From Azohydromonas australica DSM 1124 (GTDB taxonomy: Bacteria; Pseudomonadota; Gammaproteobacteria; Burkholderiales; Burkholderiaceae_C), in the NCBI RefSeq assembly GCF_000430725.1, contig NZ_KE387204.1, positions 379,241-443,240 on the forward strand: a DNA stretch of 64,000 bases, in the 5' to 3' direction. This document shows positions 8,813 through 17,551 of the stretch, in pieces (the first letter of the stretch is position 1; every line of letters begins with the position of its first letter). The translations under genes were made by a program, and so were the position numbers. A model generated the notes under the pieces. The model had not been told where the DNA came from. It was given only the letters and a program-made list of their open reading frames with translations, and did no database searches.

Positions 8813-9931
8813 TCAACGCCCTCGCCGGCGCCGAGCCATGCCGATGGCGTACAGCCCCACCAGCATCATCACGGCGGCGGCCGGCTCGGGCACGGGTCGG
8901 GCGATGAAGGCGCTCCCGCTCGCCCGGCCGACGAAGGCGCCGAAGTCATTGATGCCGCGGACGTAGGTCCAGGTCCAGCGGCCGGCGTCGGCGGGGCGCA
9001 CCAGCTCGTCGAGGGTGTGGAAGCTCCCATCGCGGTACAGCCCGGGGGTCACGACGACTTCGTCGAAGCCGTCATAGGAGACGCCCAGCGCCCAGCCGCG
9101 CTCGTTCATCGAGTTGGCTTGGAAGAAGTTGGGCCCGAACTGCGTGTAGCGCCCGTCCTGGTAGACGAAGGCGTAGTCCTCGTCCTCGGCATGGCCGTCA
9201 ATGGTGCCGTGGTTGTTGAGCAGCACCTGGCCGGCGTTGTTGAAGCCGACCACGAAGGAGCGGGTGATGTCGCGCAGCGGATCGGCATCGGGCGGCGGCG
9301 GCAACCGCGTGACCATGCCCTGGTGGTAGATGAGGGCGTCGCGGTCGTTGTTGTCGGCTGCCATGGCGTCGCCGGCGATCTCGTCGCGGTCGTTGAGGGC
9401 CGCGAAGCTCGGGGAGCTCAGCCCCGCGTCGTCCAGGAACGCACTGCGGCGGCCGTCGTAGAAGAAGGCGCGCACCCCGCCAGTTTCCAGGTAGACGCGC
9501 CCCAGCACGTGGCCGGTGTTGTTGATGTCCAGCGCTTCGGCATCGCCCCGCGCACCGTCGGGCAGCGGGATCTCGGCCATGCGGCCGCGGCGGTAGAGGA
9601 AGGGGCGCACCACGCCGTCCAGGTGCGTCAGGTTGCCGACGACGTCGCCGCGCTCGTTGAGGTCGGTGGCCTCGCTGGCCAGGCCGCCCAGGGTACCCAG
9701 CGGCGTGAGCCGGCCGGCGCGGTAGACGAAGGCCTCGGGAGAGCCGTTGACGGCCTCGAAGATCGATCCGGCCACCATGCCCCGGTTGTTGATCTTGTGC
9801 GGCGCGAGGTTGAAGCCCGCTGGTGGCGTGGGCAGCAAGTCGATGCGGTAGCGCGGCACGACCGGCTGGGCCATGGACAGGGCCGGCGTTTGCAGCAGCA
9901 GGGCAGCCACGAGGTGGAGCAGGGCTTTCAT
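8813..9931 (-). CDS. HAF-repeat PEP-CTERM secreted protein (copy B)
   Basis: The 372-aa protein has an N-terminal signal peptide (LLHLVAALLLQTPALSMAQ). Its body consists of repeated units with INNRGMVAG, LNERGDVVGN and INNTGHVLGR cores, the HAF / probable extracellular repeat pattern, likely forming a propeller-like beta structure. The C-terminus is a PEP-CTERM sorting signal: PVPEPAAAVMMLVGLYAIG followed by the basic tail ARRRRGR. Such proteins are cleaved and anchored or released by exosortase EpsH/XrtA-type enzymes. The ATG at 9931 overlaps the stop of the upstream paralogue as ATGA, implying translational coupling. No exosortase gene is present in this window. Confidence 0.85.
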   Translation of the reverse strand: MKALLHLVAALLLQTPALSMAQPVVPRYRIDLLPTPPAGFNLAPHKINNRGMVAGSIFEAVNGSPEAFVYRAGRLTPLGTLGGLASEATDLNERGDVVGNLTHLDGVVRPFLYRRGRMAEIPLPDGARGDAEALDINNTGHVLGRVYLETGGVRAFFYDGRRSAFLDDAGLSSPSFAALNDRDEIAGDAMAADNNDRDALIYHQGMVTRLPPPPDADPLRDITRSFVVGFNNAGQVLLNNHGTIDGHAEDEDYAFVYQDGRYTQFGPNFFQANSMNERGWALGVSYDGFDEVVVTPGLYRDGSFHTLDELVRPADAGRWTWTYVRGINDFGAFVGRASGSAFIARPVPEPAAAVMMLVGLYAIGMARRRRGR

Positions 9932-11061
9932 GCGGGTTCTCCAGTGAGGGGGCCGCGTCGGCGCAGGGCGGCGCCCACGCCCAGCAGCCCGGCCAGCATC
10001 AGCGCCGCGGCGCCGGGCTCGGGCACCGGCGTGGCGATCATCAGGCCCCGGTCGCCGCTGAACAGCACGCGCCCGCGGTCGTCGATGGCATAGCCCCAGC
10101 GCAAGGAGAAATCCCCCACGCTGCCCGGCGGCAGCAGGTCGTGCAGGTTGGCGATCTCGCCGCCGCGGAACAGCAGCAGGTTGTTGGGCGTGGGATCGAC
10201 GGCGATCTCGAACTCCACGCCCAGGGCCCAGCCTTTCTCGTTCAGGTCCGAAGCCTCGAACTGGTCCGCGCCCAGGCGGGTGTAGCGGCCGTCGCCGTAG
10301 AAATAGCCGTGGGTGTCGTTGTCGTAGCGCTCGTTGTTGCCGTGGACGGTGAACAGCACCTGCCCGGCGTTGTTGATCGTCGCGTCGGTGACGAGGGTCT
10401 CGAAGCGACCGAGGCCCTCGTCGTGCAGCTCCGGCAGCAGCGTGACGCGGCCCTCGCGCCACAGGAAAGGCTGCGACTTGACCTGGTCGAGGTCCGTGTA
10501 GGTGTAGCTGCTGAAGACCTCGCCCTTGTCGTTGAACGCGGCCCCCTTGCCGAAGGCCAGCCCGCCGGCGTCGAGGTAGCGCGTGCTGTTGCCGTCATAG
10601 ACGAAGGCGCGTCCGTCGCCGGTGAGGCCCAGCACGTGGCCGAGGTTGTTGATGTCCACCGCCCTGGCGTTGGGGCCGGCGTCCACGGGCAGCGGGATCG
10701 CCCTCGTTCGTCCATGGCTGTAGATGAAGGGCAACTGCGAGCCGTCGTCGCGCGTCTCGTTGCCCACGACTTCGCCGCGCTCGTTGAGATCGACCGGGCT
10801 GCTGTATTTGCCGCCAAGCCGGTCCAGGCGCTCGAAGCGCCCGTTGCGGTAGATGAAGGTGTACTCGCCGCGGCTGTCATCCGGCGACAGCGTGCCCGCG
10901 ACGACACCCGCGTTGTTCATCTGCAGCGAGCCGGAACCGTAGGAGAAGCCGTCGGGCGCCTCGGCGAAGGCGTCGAGCCGGTATTGCGGCAGCGCGGCCT
11001 GGACCATGGGCGGTGCGGCGGCAGCCACCAGGGCCGCCAAGGCGTGAATGAGCGCGTTCAT
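9928..11061 (-). CDS. HAF-repeat PEP-CTERM secreted protein (copy A)
   Basis: The 377-aa paralogue of the next gene has the same architecture: signal peptide (residues 1-23, ending MVQAALPQ), HAF repeats (MNNAGVVAGTLS, LNERGEVVGNE, INNLGHVLGLT, FNDKGEVFSSYT, INNAGQVLFTVHG) and a C-terminal PEP-CTERM anchor (TPVPEPGAAALMLAGLLGV then a basic tail RRR). It is the first gene of the two-gene unit. Its start lies 243 bp from the divergent formate dehydrogenase operon. The two copies share repeat spacing, which indicates tandem duplication. Likely role is surface or extracellular matrix; substrate unknown. Confidence 0.85.
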   Translation of the reverse strand: MNALIHALAALVAAAAPPMVQAALPQYRLDAFAEAPDGFSYGSGSLQMNNAGVVAGTLSPDDSRGEYTFIYRNGRFERLDRLGGKYSSPVDLNERGEVVGNETRDDGSQLPFIYSHGRTRAIPLPVDAGPNARAVDINNLGHVLGLTGDGRAFVYDGNSTRYLDAGGLAFGKGAAFNDKGEVFSSYTYTDLDQVKSQPFLWREGRVTLLPELHDEGLGRFETLVTDATINNAGQVLFTVHGNNERYDNDTHGYFYGDGRYTRLGADQFEASDLNEKGWALGVEFEIAVDPTPNNLLLFRGGEIANLHDLLPPGSVGDFSLRWGYAIDDRGRVLFSGDRGLMIATPVPEPGAAALMLAGLLGVGAALRRRGPLTGEPA

Positions 11062-11304
11062 GGAGATCTCCTCGCAAGAAGACGGCGCCGCGCGCTGCGA
11101 AGCTGAAGACCCGCAAAGGGCGGCGGCACAAGGTACTGCCGGGCTTCGGCGCCGGGTCGTGTTCACAGGTAAGCGGCCCGCCGCCCGGTAAACCGGCCCG
11201 GGAAAATGCCTTGGACTCGGCCAGGGCAGGGCGCAGGAAGCCCTGAGATCGCGTCCCTGGGCACGTCGACTGCTGTTCTGCGCTGCAGTAATTCGAGTGC
11301 CTTG
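11062..11304. promoter_or_regulatory. Divergent intergenic region upstream of PEP-CTERM pair and formate dehydrogenase operon
   Basis: This 243-bp gap separates divergent genes and must carry promoters for both. An in-frame extension of the TorD-like gene upstream to 11206 exists but is low-complexity and lacks homology to the family. A GGAG precedes the minus-strand start (AGGAGATCTCC region at about 11062-11072). I see no convincing consensus -35/-10 or FNR-type palindrome. Confidence 0.4.
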
Positions 11305-12000
11305 ATGCCGTTGCACCCGCTGGAAATTCCCTTGCCGTCGCACGAGCAGTCGCGCGCGGACCTGTACGCGCTGCTGGCGCGGCTGCTGCTTGCGCCGCCG
11401 GATGACGCGCTGCTGTCGGCCGTGGCGCAGGCACCGCCGCTGGGCGGCGCGGCCACGGGCGCCGCCGCTGCCGGGGTTGAGGCCGATCCTTATGCCGAGG
11501 ACGGCACGCCGCTGGGCCGCGCCTGGGATGCGCTGCGCTCGGCCGCGCGCGGCGACGGCGAGGCGGTCCGCGAGCGCTTCGACGCGCTGTTCGTGAGCGC
11601 CGGCCAGCCGCTGCTCAACCCGTATGCCAGCCTGTACCTGGCGGGCTTCCTGATGGACACGCCGCTGGCGCTGCTGCGCCAGGCGCTGGCGCGGCTGGGC
11701 CTGCGCCGGCGCGCCGGCGTGGGCGAGCCCGAGGACCACCTGGGCGCGCTGTGCGAGGTGATGCGGCTGCTGATCACCGGTGCGCCGGGGCTGCCGCGGC
11801 GCACGCCGGCGCAGCAGGCGGAGTTCTTCGAGACGCACCTGGCCTCCTGGGCCGGGCGCTGCCTGGAGGACATCGAAACCGCTGACGCCGGCGGGTTCTA
11901 CGCCGCGCTGGCGGGCTTCATGCGCGCCTTCCTGGAACTCGAGACGCTTGCCTTCGAGCTGGAAGACACGGCCCGGTCCGCCGAAACGGCCACGGCCTGA
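11305..12000 (+). CDS. TorD/DmsD-family molybdoenzyme chaperone
   Basis: The 231-aa all-helical cytoplasmic protein resembles the TorD/DmsD/NarJ redox-enzyme maturation family. It starts with RADLYALLARLLLAPPDDALL and contains FDALFVSAGQPLLNPYASLYL, the equivalent of the family's conserved ...F..LF.GP....PYES.Y segment. Chaperones of this kind bind the Tat signal peptide of a molybdenum enzyme and hold it until cofactor insertion is complete. The gene heads the formate dehydrogenase operon, 52 bp before the Tat-target peptide gene, so its client is very likely the alpha subunit. Start chosen at the ATG where family similarity begins. Confidence 0.8.
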   Translation: MPLHPLEIPLPSHEQSRADLYALLARLLLAPPDDALLSAVAQAPPLGGAATGAAAAGVEADPYAEDGTPLGRAWDALRSAARGDGEAVRERFDALFVSAGQPLLNPYASLYLAGFLMDTPLALLRQALARLGLRRRAGVGEPEDHLGALCEVMRLLITGAPGLPRRTPAQQAEFFETHLASWAGRCLEDIETADAGGFYAALAGFMRAFLELETLAFELEDTARSAETATA

Positions 12001-12052
12001 GGGACGGCCGACCGCCGTTGACACATCAACATTCCTAGCCTGGGAGCCATCG

Positions 12053-12247
12053 ATGAACCTGCGCCTGCCCCGCCGCAACCTGCTGGCTGCCGCGGCCTGC
12101 ACGCCGCTGGCGGCCACCGCCGCGCGCCTGCCCGCCGCACCCGCGGCCCCGGCCGCCCCCGTGGCCGAGCCCCAGCCGCCGCGGCCCGCCACCTACCACG
12201 AGACCGAGCACACGCGCCGCTACTACCGCAGCGCCGCGCGGCTGTGA
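12053..12247 (+). CDS. Formate dehydrogenase region Tat-target small protein
   Basis: This 64-aa protein is almost entirely a twin-arginine signal (LPRRNLLAAAACTPLAA), an Ala/Pro linker, and a short conserved C-terminus (TYHETEHTRRYYRSAARL). It matches the small 'formate dehydrogenase region TAT target' family seen immediately upstream of the catalytic subunit in beta- and other proteobacteria. It has no independent enzymatic domain. A role in assembly, or as a small subunit of the periplasmic complex, is inferred from strict gene neighbourhood. It lies 19 bp before the alpha subunit gene. Confidence 0.82.
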   Translation: MNLRLPRRNLLAAAACTPLAATAARLPAAPAAPAAPVAEPQPPRPATYHETEHTRRYYRSAARL

Positions 12248-12266
12248 TGCCCGGGAGGAGGCCGCC

Positions 12267-15116
12267 ATGTCCAGCCTGTTGATGCGCAAGCGCCCCGCCG
12301 GCACGGCCGGCGCCGGCCTGACGCGGCGCGGCCTGCTGCTGCGCGCGGGCCTGGGCGCCGGGGCCGCCGGCCTGCTGGCGCGGCCGATCGGCAACCATTT
12401 CATCGAGCCCGCCGTGGCGGCCGAGCCCAAGCCGCCGGCGAATTCGCCCGTCGAGGTCAAGCACACCGTGTGCAGCCACTGCTCGGTGGGCTGCTCGGTG
12501 GAGGCGGTGGTGCAGAACGGCGTGTGGATCCGCCAGGACGCCGCCTTCGACTCGCCCATCAACATGGGCGCGCACTGCGCCAAGGGCGCCTCGGTGCGCG
12601 AACACGGCCACGGCGAGCACCGGCTGCGCTACCCGATGAAGCTGGTGGACGGCAAGTACCAGCGCATCTCCTGGGACCAGGCCATCACCGAGGTCGGCGA
12701 CCGGCTGCTCAAGGTGCGCGAGCAGGCCGGGCAGGACGCGGTGTTCTGGATCGGCAGCTCCAAGCACAACAACGAGCAGAGCTACCTGCTGCGCAAGTTC
12801 GTGTCGATGTGGGGCTCCAACAACACCGACCACCAGGCGCGCATCTGCCACTCCACCACGGTGGCCGGCGTGGCGCAGACCTTCGGCTACGGCGCCATGA
12901 CCAACAGCTTCAACGACCTGCACCACAGCAAGGCCGTGCTGTTCATCGGCTCGAACCCGTCGGAGGCGCACCCGATCTCCATGCTGCACTTCCTGCACGC
13001 CAAGGAGCTCGGGGCCAAGATGATCGTGGTGGACCCGCGCTTCACGCGCACCGCGCGCTTCGCGCACCACTACGTGCGCATCCGCCCCGGCACCGACATC
13101 GCGTTCGTGTGGGGCATGCTCTGGCACATCTTCGCCAACGGCTGGGAGGACCGCGAGTACATCGCCGCGCGCACCTACGGCATGGATGCCGTGCGCAAGG
13201 AGGTGCAGAAGTGGACGCCCGACCGCGTCAGCGAGGTCACCGGCGTGCCCGAGGCCTCGGTGCGCGAGGCGGCGGAAATGCTGGCGCGCAACAAGCCTTC
13301 CTCGGTGGTGTGGTGCATGGGCATCACGCAGCACCACGTGGGCACGGCCAACGTGCGTGCGCTGTCGATCCTGCAGCTGGTGCTGGGCAACATCGGCGTC
13401 GCCGGCGGCGGGGCCAACATCTACCGCGGCCACGACAACGTGCAGGGCGCCACCGACGTGGGCCCCAACCCCGACTCGCTGCCCGGCTACTACGGCCTGG
13501 CCGAGGGCGCGTGGAAGCACTTCTGCGCCGCCTGGGGCGTGGACTACGAGTGGCTCAAGGGCCGCTACGCCTCCAAGGCGCTGATGGAAAAGCCCGGCAT
13601 GACCGTCTCGCGCTGGTTCGACGGCGTGCTGGAAAAGGCCGAGTACGTGGACCAGCCCAACCCGCTGCGCGCTGTCGTCTACTGGGGCCACGCGCCCAAC
13701 AGCCAGACACGGCTGCCCGACATGCGCGCGGCGATGCAGAAGCTTGACCTGCTGGTGGTGATCGACCCGTACCCCACCATGACGGCGGCCATGCACGGGC
13801 GGCGCGACGGCGTGTACCTGCTGCCCGCGTGCACGCAGTTCGAGACGCAGGGCTCGTGCACCGCGTCCAACCGCAGCGTGCAGTGGCGCGAGCGGGTAAT
13901 CCAACCCATCTTCGAGAGCAAGACCGACCACGAGATCATGTACCTGTTCGCGAAGAAGTTTGGCTTCGCGGAGCAGCTGGTCAAGAACATCAAGGTCGTC
14001 AACAACGAGCCGGTGATCGAGGACATCCTGCGAGAGATCAACCGCAGCGTCTGGACCATCGGCTACTCCGGCATCTCCCCCGAGCGGCTGAAGTTGCACA
14101 TGCAACACAAGGCCGACTTCGACCCCACCACGCTGCGCGCGGACTCCGGCCCCTGCAAGGGCGACTACTACGGCCTGCCCTGGCCCTGCTGGGGCACGCC
14201 GGAGATGAAGCACCCGGGCACGCCCATCCTCTACGACCTGAGCAAGACCGTGGCCGACGGCGGCATGCCCTTCCGCGCCAACTGGGGCGTGGAGCACGAC
14301 GGGCAGAGCCTGCTGGCCGCCGACGGCTCCACCAACCGCGACAGCCAGCTCGACACCGGCTATCCGGAGTTCGACCACGTGTTCCTGAAGAAGCTGGGCT
14401 GGTGGAGCGACCTCACGCCCACCGAGCAGGCCGCGGCCGAGGGCAAGAACTGGAAGACCGACCCCTCCGGCGGGATCATCCGCGTGGTCATCGCCCACGG
14501 CTGCGCGCCCTACGGCAACGCCCGCGCGCGGGCCCAGGTGTGGAACTTCCCCGACCCGGTGCCGGTGCACCGCGAGCCGCTGCTCACGCCGCGCCCGGAC
14601 CTGCTGGCGAAGTACCCCACCTTCGAGGACCGCGCCAACTTCTGGCGGCTGCCCACGCTCTACAAGTCGGTGCAGGGCGCGCGCGACTACAGCAAGGATT
14701 TCCCGCTGATCATGACCTCGGGCCGCCTGGTGGAGTACGAGGGCGGCGGCGACGAGACGCGCTCGAACCCCTGGCTGGCCGAGCTGCAGCAGGCGATGTT
14801 CGTGGAAATCAACCCCTTCGACGCCGGGCACGTCGGCGTGAAGACCGGCGAGTTCGTCTGGGTGGAGACGCCCACCGGCGCGCGGCTGAAGGTGCACGCG
14901 ATGGTGACGCCGCGCGTGGGGCAGGGCGTGGTGTGGATGCCCTACCACTTCGGCGGCTGGTGGATGGGCGAGGACCTGCTGCGCCAGTACCCCGAGGGCG
15001 CCGCGCCCATCGTGCGCGGCGAGGCGGCCAACACCGGCTGGACCTATGGCTACGACGCCGTGACCATGATGCAGGAGACCAAGGTGTCGCTGTGTCGGTT
15101 GCGCCGCCACGCATGA
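12267..15116 (+). CDS. Formate dehydrogenase catalytic (alpha) subunit, Tat-exported molybdo/tungsto enzyme
   Basis: This 949-aa molybdopterin oxidoreductase oxidises formate to CO2 on the periplasmic side. The N-terminus has a Tat signal (LTRRGLLLRAGLGAGAAG). One [4Fe-4S] site is formed by C69, C72, C76 and C104 (CSHCSVGC...AHCAKG). The metal-ligand position is Cys (C194 followed by H195 in ARICHSTTVAG), so this is not a selenoprotein. The C-terminal MGD-binding domain contains FPLIMTSGRLVEYEGGG. The reading frame is uninterrupted. Partners downstream are the FeS beta and cytochrome b gamma subunits. Confidence 0.95.
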   Translation: MSSLLMRKRPAGTAGAGLTRRGLLLRAGLGAGAAGLLARPIGNHFIEPAVAAEPKPPANSPVEVKHTVCSHCSVGCSVEAVVQNGVWIRQDAAFDSPINMGAHCAKGASVREHGHGEHRLRYPMKLVDGKYQRISWDQAITEVGDRLLKVREQAGQDAVFWIGSSKHNNEQSYLLRKFVSMWGSNNTDHQARICHSTTVAGVAQTFGYGAMTNSFNDLHHSKAVLFIGSNPSEAHPISMLHFLHAKELGAKMIVVDPRFTRTARFAHHYVRIRPGTDIAFVWGMLWHIFANGWEDREYIAARTYGMDAVRKEVQKWTPDRVSEVTGVPEASVREAAEMLARNKPSSVVWCMGITQHHVGTANVRALSILQLVLGNIGVAGGGANIYRGHDNVQGATDVGPNPDSLPGYYGLAEGAWKHFCAAWGVDYEWLKGRYASKALMEKPGMTVSRWFDGVLEKAEYVDQPNPLRAVVYWGHAPNSQTRLPDMRAAMQKLDLLVVIDPYPTMTAAMHGRRDGVYLLPACTQFETQGSCTASNRSVQWRERVIQPIFESKTDHEIMYLFAKKFGFAEQLVKNIKVVNNEPVIEDILREINRSVWTIGYSGISPERLKLHMQHKADFDPTTLRADSGPCKGDYYGLPWPCWGTPEMKHPGTPILYDLSKTVADGGMPFRANWGVEHDGQSLLAADGSTNRDSQLDTGYPEFDHVFLKKLGWWSDLTPTEQAAAEGKNWKTDPSGGIIRVVIAHGCAPYGNARARAQVWNFPDPVPVHREPLLTPRPDLLAKYPTFEDRANFWRLPTLYKSVQGARDYSKDFPLIMTSGRLVEYEGGGDETRSNPWLAELQQAMFVEINPFDAGHVGVKTGEFVWVETPTGARLKVHAMVTPRVGQGVVWMPYHFGGWWMGEDLLRQYPEGAAPIVRGEAANTGWTYGYDAVTMMQETKVSLCRLRRHA

Positions 15117-15144
15117 GCAAGAAATGACGGCTCAACAACTCTCC

Positions 15145-15219
15145 CCGTTCGGGCTGAGCCCGTCGAAGCCCTGTGGCCCGGCTGGCCTGCAGGCCCTTCG
15201 ACAGGCTCAGGACGAACGG
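15145..15219. repeat. REP-like palindromic element between fdh alpha and beta genes
   Basis: Two inverted arms, 15145-15173 (CCGTTCGGGCTGAGCC...) and 15190-15219 (reverse complement CCGTTCGTCCTGAGCC...), match at most positions and flank a 16-bp spacer. The arm contains the widespread CTGAGCCxGTCGAAG core of proteobacterial REP sequences. Located in a 125-bp intercistronic gap, it could form a strong RNA hairpin that affects expression of downstream subunits. Confidence 0.75.
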
Positions 15220-15241
15220 CATTCCGACTGAGAGGACCTCC

Positions 15242-16063
15242 ATGCCCGCGCGCATGAAATTCATCTGCGACACCGAGCGCTGCATCGACTGCATGGGCTG
15301 TGTCACCGCGTGCAAGAACGAGCACGAGACGCCCTGGGGCGTGAACCGGCGCCGCGTCGTGACCATCGGCGACGGCGCGCCGGGCGAGCACTACATGTCG
15401 GTGGCCTGCATGCACTGCACCAACGCGCCGTGCATGGCGGTGTGCCCGGTGGACTGCTTCTATCACACGGCCGACGGCGTGGTGCTGCACGACAAGGACC
15501 TGTGCATCGGCTGCGGCTACTGCTCGCTGGCCTGTCCCTTCGGGGCGCCGCAGTTCCCGTCCACGGGCGCGTTCAATCACCGCGGCAAGATGGACAAGTG
15601 CACCTTCTGCAACGGCGGCCCGCAGCCCGACGCCAGCGAGGCGGAGTTCCAGCAGTACGGGCGCAACCGCATCGCCGAGGGGAAGCTGCCGTTGTGCGCC
15701 GAGATGTGCGGCACCAAGGCGCTGCTGGGCGGCGACGCCAACATCATTGCCCAGATCTACAAGCAGCGGGTGGACACGCGCGGCTACGGGCCGGAGCTCT
15801 GGGGCTGGGACATCGCCTACAACCCCCAGGGCGCGCCGCCGGCCAAGGCCGCGGCGCCGATGAACGGCGCCGCCGACGCCAACGGCAAGCCGCCTGCCAA
15901 TGGGCATGGCGCCGAGAACGGTGCGCCCGCACCCGCACGGGGGCTGCCGGACACCCGCGGGCCCGATGGCGTGATCCACGACAACAGCTCGCGTGGCCAG
16001 GGCCCGCGCACCAACCAGCTGCCCGACAGCTTCCAGAACAATCCACGCCAGCTGCCGACGTGA
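15242..16063 (+). CDS. Formate dehydrogenase iron-sulfur (beta) subunit
   Basis: The 273-aa polyferredoxin carries electrons from the catalytic subunit to the cytochrome b subunit. Four cysteine clusters are visible: CIDCMGCVTACKNE near the N-terminus, CMHCTNAPCMAVCPVDC, CIGCGYCSLACPFG, and CTFCNGG paired with CAEMCGTKAL. This is enough for four [4Fe-4S] centres, as in FdnH/FdoH. Unlike E. coli FdnH, no C-terminal transmembrane helix is obvious. Instead there is an about 70-residue Ala/Pro/Gly/Asn-rich tail (PPAKAAAPMNGAADANGK onward). Start at 15242 removes a low-complexity extension encoded by the REP-like repeat. Confidence 0.93.
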   Translation: MPARMKFICDTERCIDCMGCVTACKNEHETPWGVNRRRVVTIGDGAPGEHYMSVACMHCTNAPCMAVCPVDCFYHTADGVVLHDKDLCIGCGYCSLACPFGAPQFPSTGAFNHRGKMDKCTFCNGGPQPDASEAEFQQYGRNRIAEGKLPLCAEMCGTKALLGGDANIIAQIYKQRVDTRGYGPELWGWDIAYNPQGAPPAKAAAPMNGAADANGKPPANGHGAENGAPAPARGLPDTRGPDGVIHDNSSRGQGPRTNQLPDSFQNNPRQLPT

Positions 16064-16082
16064 TGGTTACCCCAGCAACGCA

Positions 16083-16206
16083 CGCCATGCCCGCGAAGGC
16101 GGGCATCCACGAGTGCCGGCACCGCCGCCTCGGAAAGGCTACAGCCAGGTCCTGCTGGCTGCCGGCGAGCCGGCCTGCGTGGGTGCCCGCCTTCGCGGGC
16201 ACGGCG
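16083..16206. repeat. Second REP-like palindrome in the formate dehydrogenase operon
   Basis: Arms at 16083-16111 (CGCCATGCCCGCGAAGGCGG...) and 16178-16206 (its near-perfect reverse complement) each contain a small internal palindrome, CCCGCGAAGGCGGG. This sequence class is dispersed in many GC-rich Proteobacteria. It differs from the element at 15145. It fills the 179-bp gap between the beta subunit and the lipoprotein gene. Confidence 0.75.
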
Positions 16207-16242
16207 TTGGCTTGCTGCTGAACGAGCCCCAAGGAACCGCCC

Positions 16243-16452
16243 ATGAAGATCCTGCTCCTCGTCCTGGCCGCGCTGGCGCTCACCGGCTGCCTGGAGGTCG
16301 ACCAGTACCCCGCCTGGCGCGAAGGCCAGTACGACGGCAAGGCTGACAACCTGCCGCAGCAGCTGCGCTTCAACGGCGACCGGCTGGCCTGGAACGCCGC
16401 CATCGACAACCGCAACCGGCACCAGAACGAGTACGCGCGCATGCGTCCGTGA
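16243..16452 (+). CDS. Small lipoprotein in formate dehydrogenase operon
   Basis: The 69-aa protein has a short lipoprotein signal ending in lipobox LTGC (residues 13-16) and a mature part of about 53 residues (LEVDQYPAWREGQYDGKADN...). No enzymatic motif is present. It is encoded between the beta and gamma subunit genes. Because the complex faces the periplasm, this lipoprotein may be an accessory or assembly factor. The membrane destination is not clear, since residue +2 is Leu. Function unknown. Confidence 0.72.
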   Translation: MKILLLVLAALALTGCLEVDQYPAWREGQYDGKADNLPQQLRFNGDRLAWNAAIDNRNRHQNEYARMRP

Positions 16453-16489
16453 GCCGCCCCCTGCCTCCAGCCGTACCGAAGGAGCCCTC

Positions 16490-17551
16490 ATGTCACTGCG
16501 CCGCCTGCTGCTCTGGTTCTCACCCTTTCTGCTGGCCCTGGCGCTGGCGCTGCTGACCTTGGTGCCGGCGCTGGCCGCCGTGCCCAACGACAAGGCCACG
16601 CCGGCCTATGCCGAGGAGCAGACCATCCTGCAGTCCGAACAGGGCCGACCCGAGCCCGGGCTGGGCGACGCCGCTTCGGGACGGCAGCACTTCGACCGAC
16701 ACTACATCAAGCCGCCGGGTCTGATGCCGGAGCAGGACGTCATCCTGCAGCGCGGCGGCAACACCTGGCGCACCTGGCGCAACGGGCCGCTGGCGACCCT
16801 GGCCGGCACGCTGCTGCTGGTGGTGCCGCTGGGCATCTTCGGGCTGTACCGCTTCTTCGGGCCGCAGAAGCTCGAAGGCGCCGAAACCGGGCGCAACGTG
16901 GTGCGCTTCACGCGGCTGGACCGCTGGACGCACTGGGCCACCGCCATTACCTTCATCGTGCTGGCGCTCACGGGCCTGGTGGTCCTGTTCGGCAAGCAGC
17001 TACTGCTGCCGTGGATGGGCCACGGCCTGTTCTCCTGGGTGGCCATCATCAGCAAGTACCTGCACAACATCGCGGGGCCGCTGTTCATCCTGTGCACGCT
17101 GGCGATGTTCCTCACCTACGTGCGGCGCAACCGCTTCGAGCGTGCCGACTGGCAGTGGGTCAAGGCCGGCGGTGGGCTGCTGTCGCACGCGCACGTGCCG
17201 GCGCCCTATTTCAACTTCGGCGAGAAGATCTGGTTCTGGTTCGGCGTGACGCTGATGGGGCTGCTGATGGGCGTCACGGGGCTGATGCTCAACTTCCCCT
17301 ATTTCGCCGGCAACACGCCCGGCCCGGGCTTCACGCGCTACCTGCTGCAGGTGGCCAACCTGCTGCACCTGCTGGGTGCGGCGGCCTACATCGCCTTCGC
17401 CATGGGCCACATCTACCTGGGCACGCTGGGCAGCCCCGGCGCCTACCGCGGCATGCGCCACGGCACGGTGGACGAGGCCTGGGTGCGCACCCACCACGAA
17501 CTGTGGTGGCGGCAGATCTCGGCGCGCGAGCGCGGCGGAGCGGGGCGGTGA
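16490..17551 (+). CDS. Formate dehydrogenase cytochrome b (gamma) subunit
   Basis: The 353-aa membrane protein passes electrons from the FeS subunit to quinone. It has an N-terminal signal/TM (about 5-28), a periplasmic stretch of about 80 residues containing QHFDRHYIKPPGLMP, then five predicted helices. Candidate haem ligands are in TRLDRWTHWATAITFIVLAL, SKYLHNIAGPLF and FAMGHIYLGTLG. The N-terminal periplasmic extension is characteristic of the longer FdhC/FdoI-type subunits in Burkholderiales. Its TGA overlaps the next ATG by one base. Confidence 0.92.
   Translation: MSLRRLLLWFSPFLLALALALLTLVPALAAVPNDKATPAYAEEQTILQSEQGRPEPGLGDAASGRQHFDRHYIKPPGLMPEQDVILQRGGNTWRTWRNGPLATLAGTLLLVVPLGIFGLYRFFGPQKLEGAETGRNVVRFTRLDRWTHWATAITFIVLALTGLVVLFGKQLLLPWMGHGLFSWVAIISKYLHNIAGPLFILCTLAMFLTYVRRNRFERADWQWVKAGGGLLSHAHVPAPYFNFGEKIWFWFGVTLMGLLMGVTGLMLNFPYFAGNTPGPGFTRYLLQVANLLHLLGAAAYIAFAMGHIYLGTLGSPGAYRGMRHGTVDEAWVRTHHELWWRQISARERGGAGR

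Noticed and set aside
8423..11106. Long plus-strand frames opposite the PEP-CTERM genes
   Set aside because: The minus strand encodes signal peptide, HAF repeats and PEP-CTERM anchor in order, so the plus-strand frames are shadows.
11898..15110. 1,070-codon minus-strand frame opposite the formate dehydrogenase alpha gene
   Set aside because: Antisense shadow of a well-conserved coding frame; His/Val/Gly/Arg-rich translation without any domain.
12267..15116. Possible selenocysteine in the formate dehydrogenase alpha subunit
   Set aside because: The ligand position is a normal TGC cysteine (C194) and no in-frame TGA exists.
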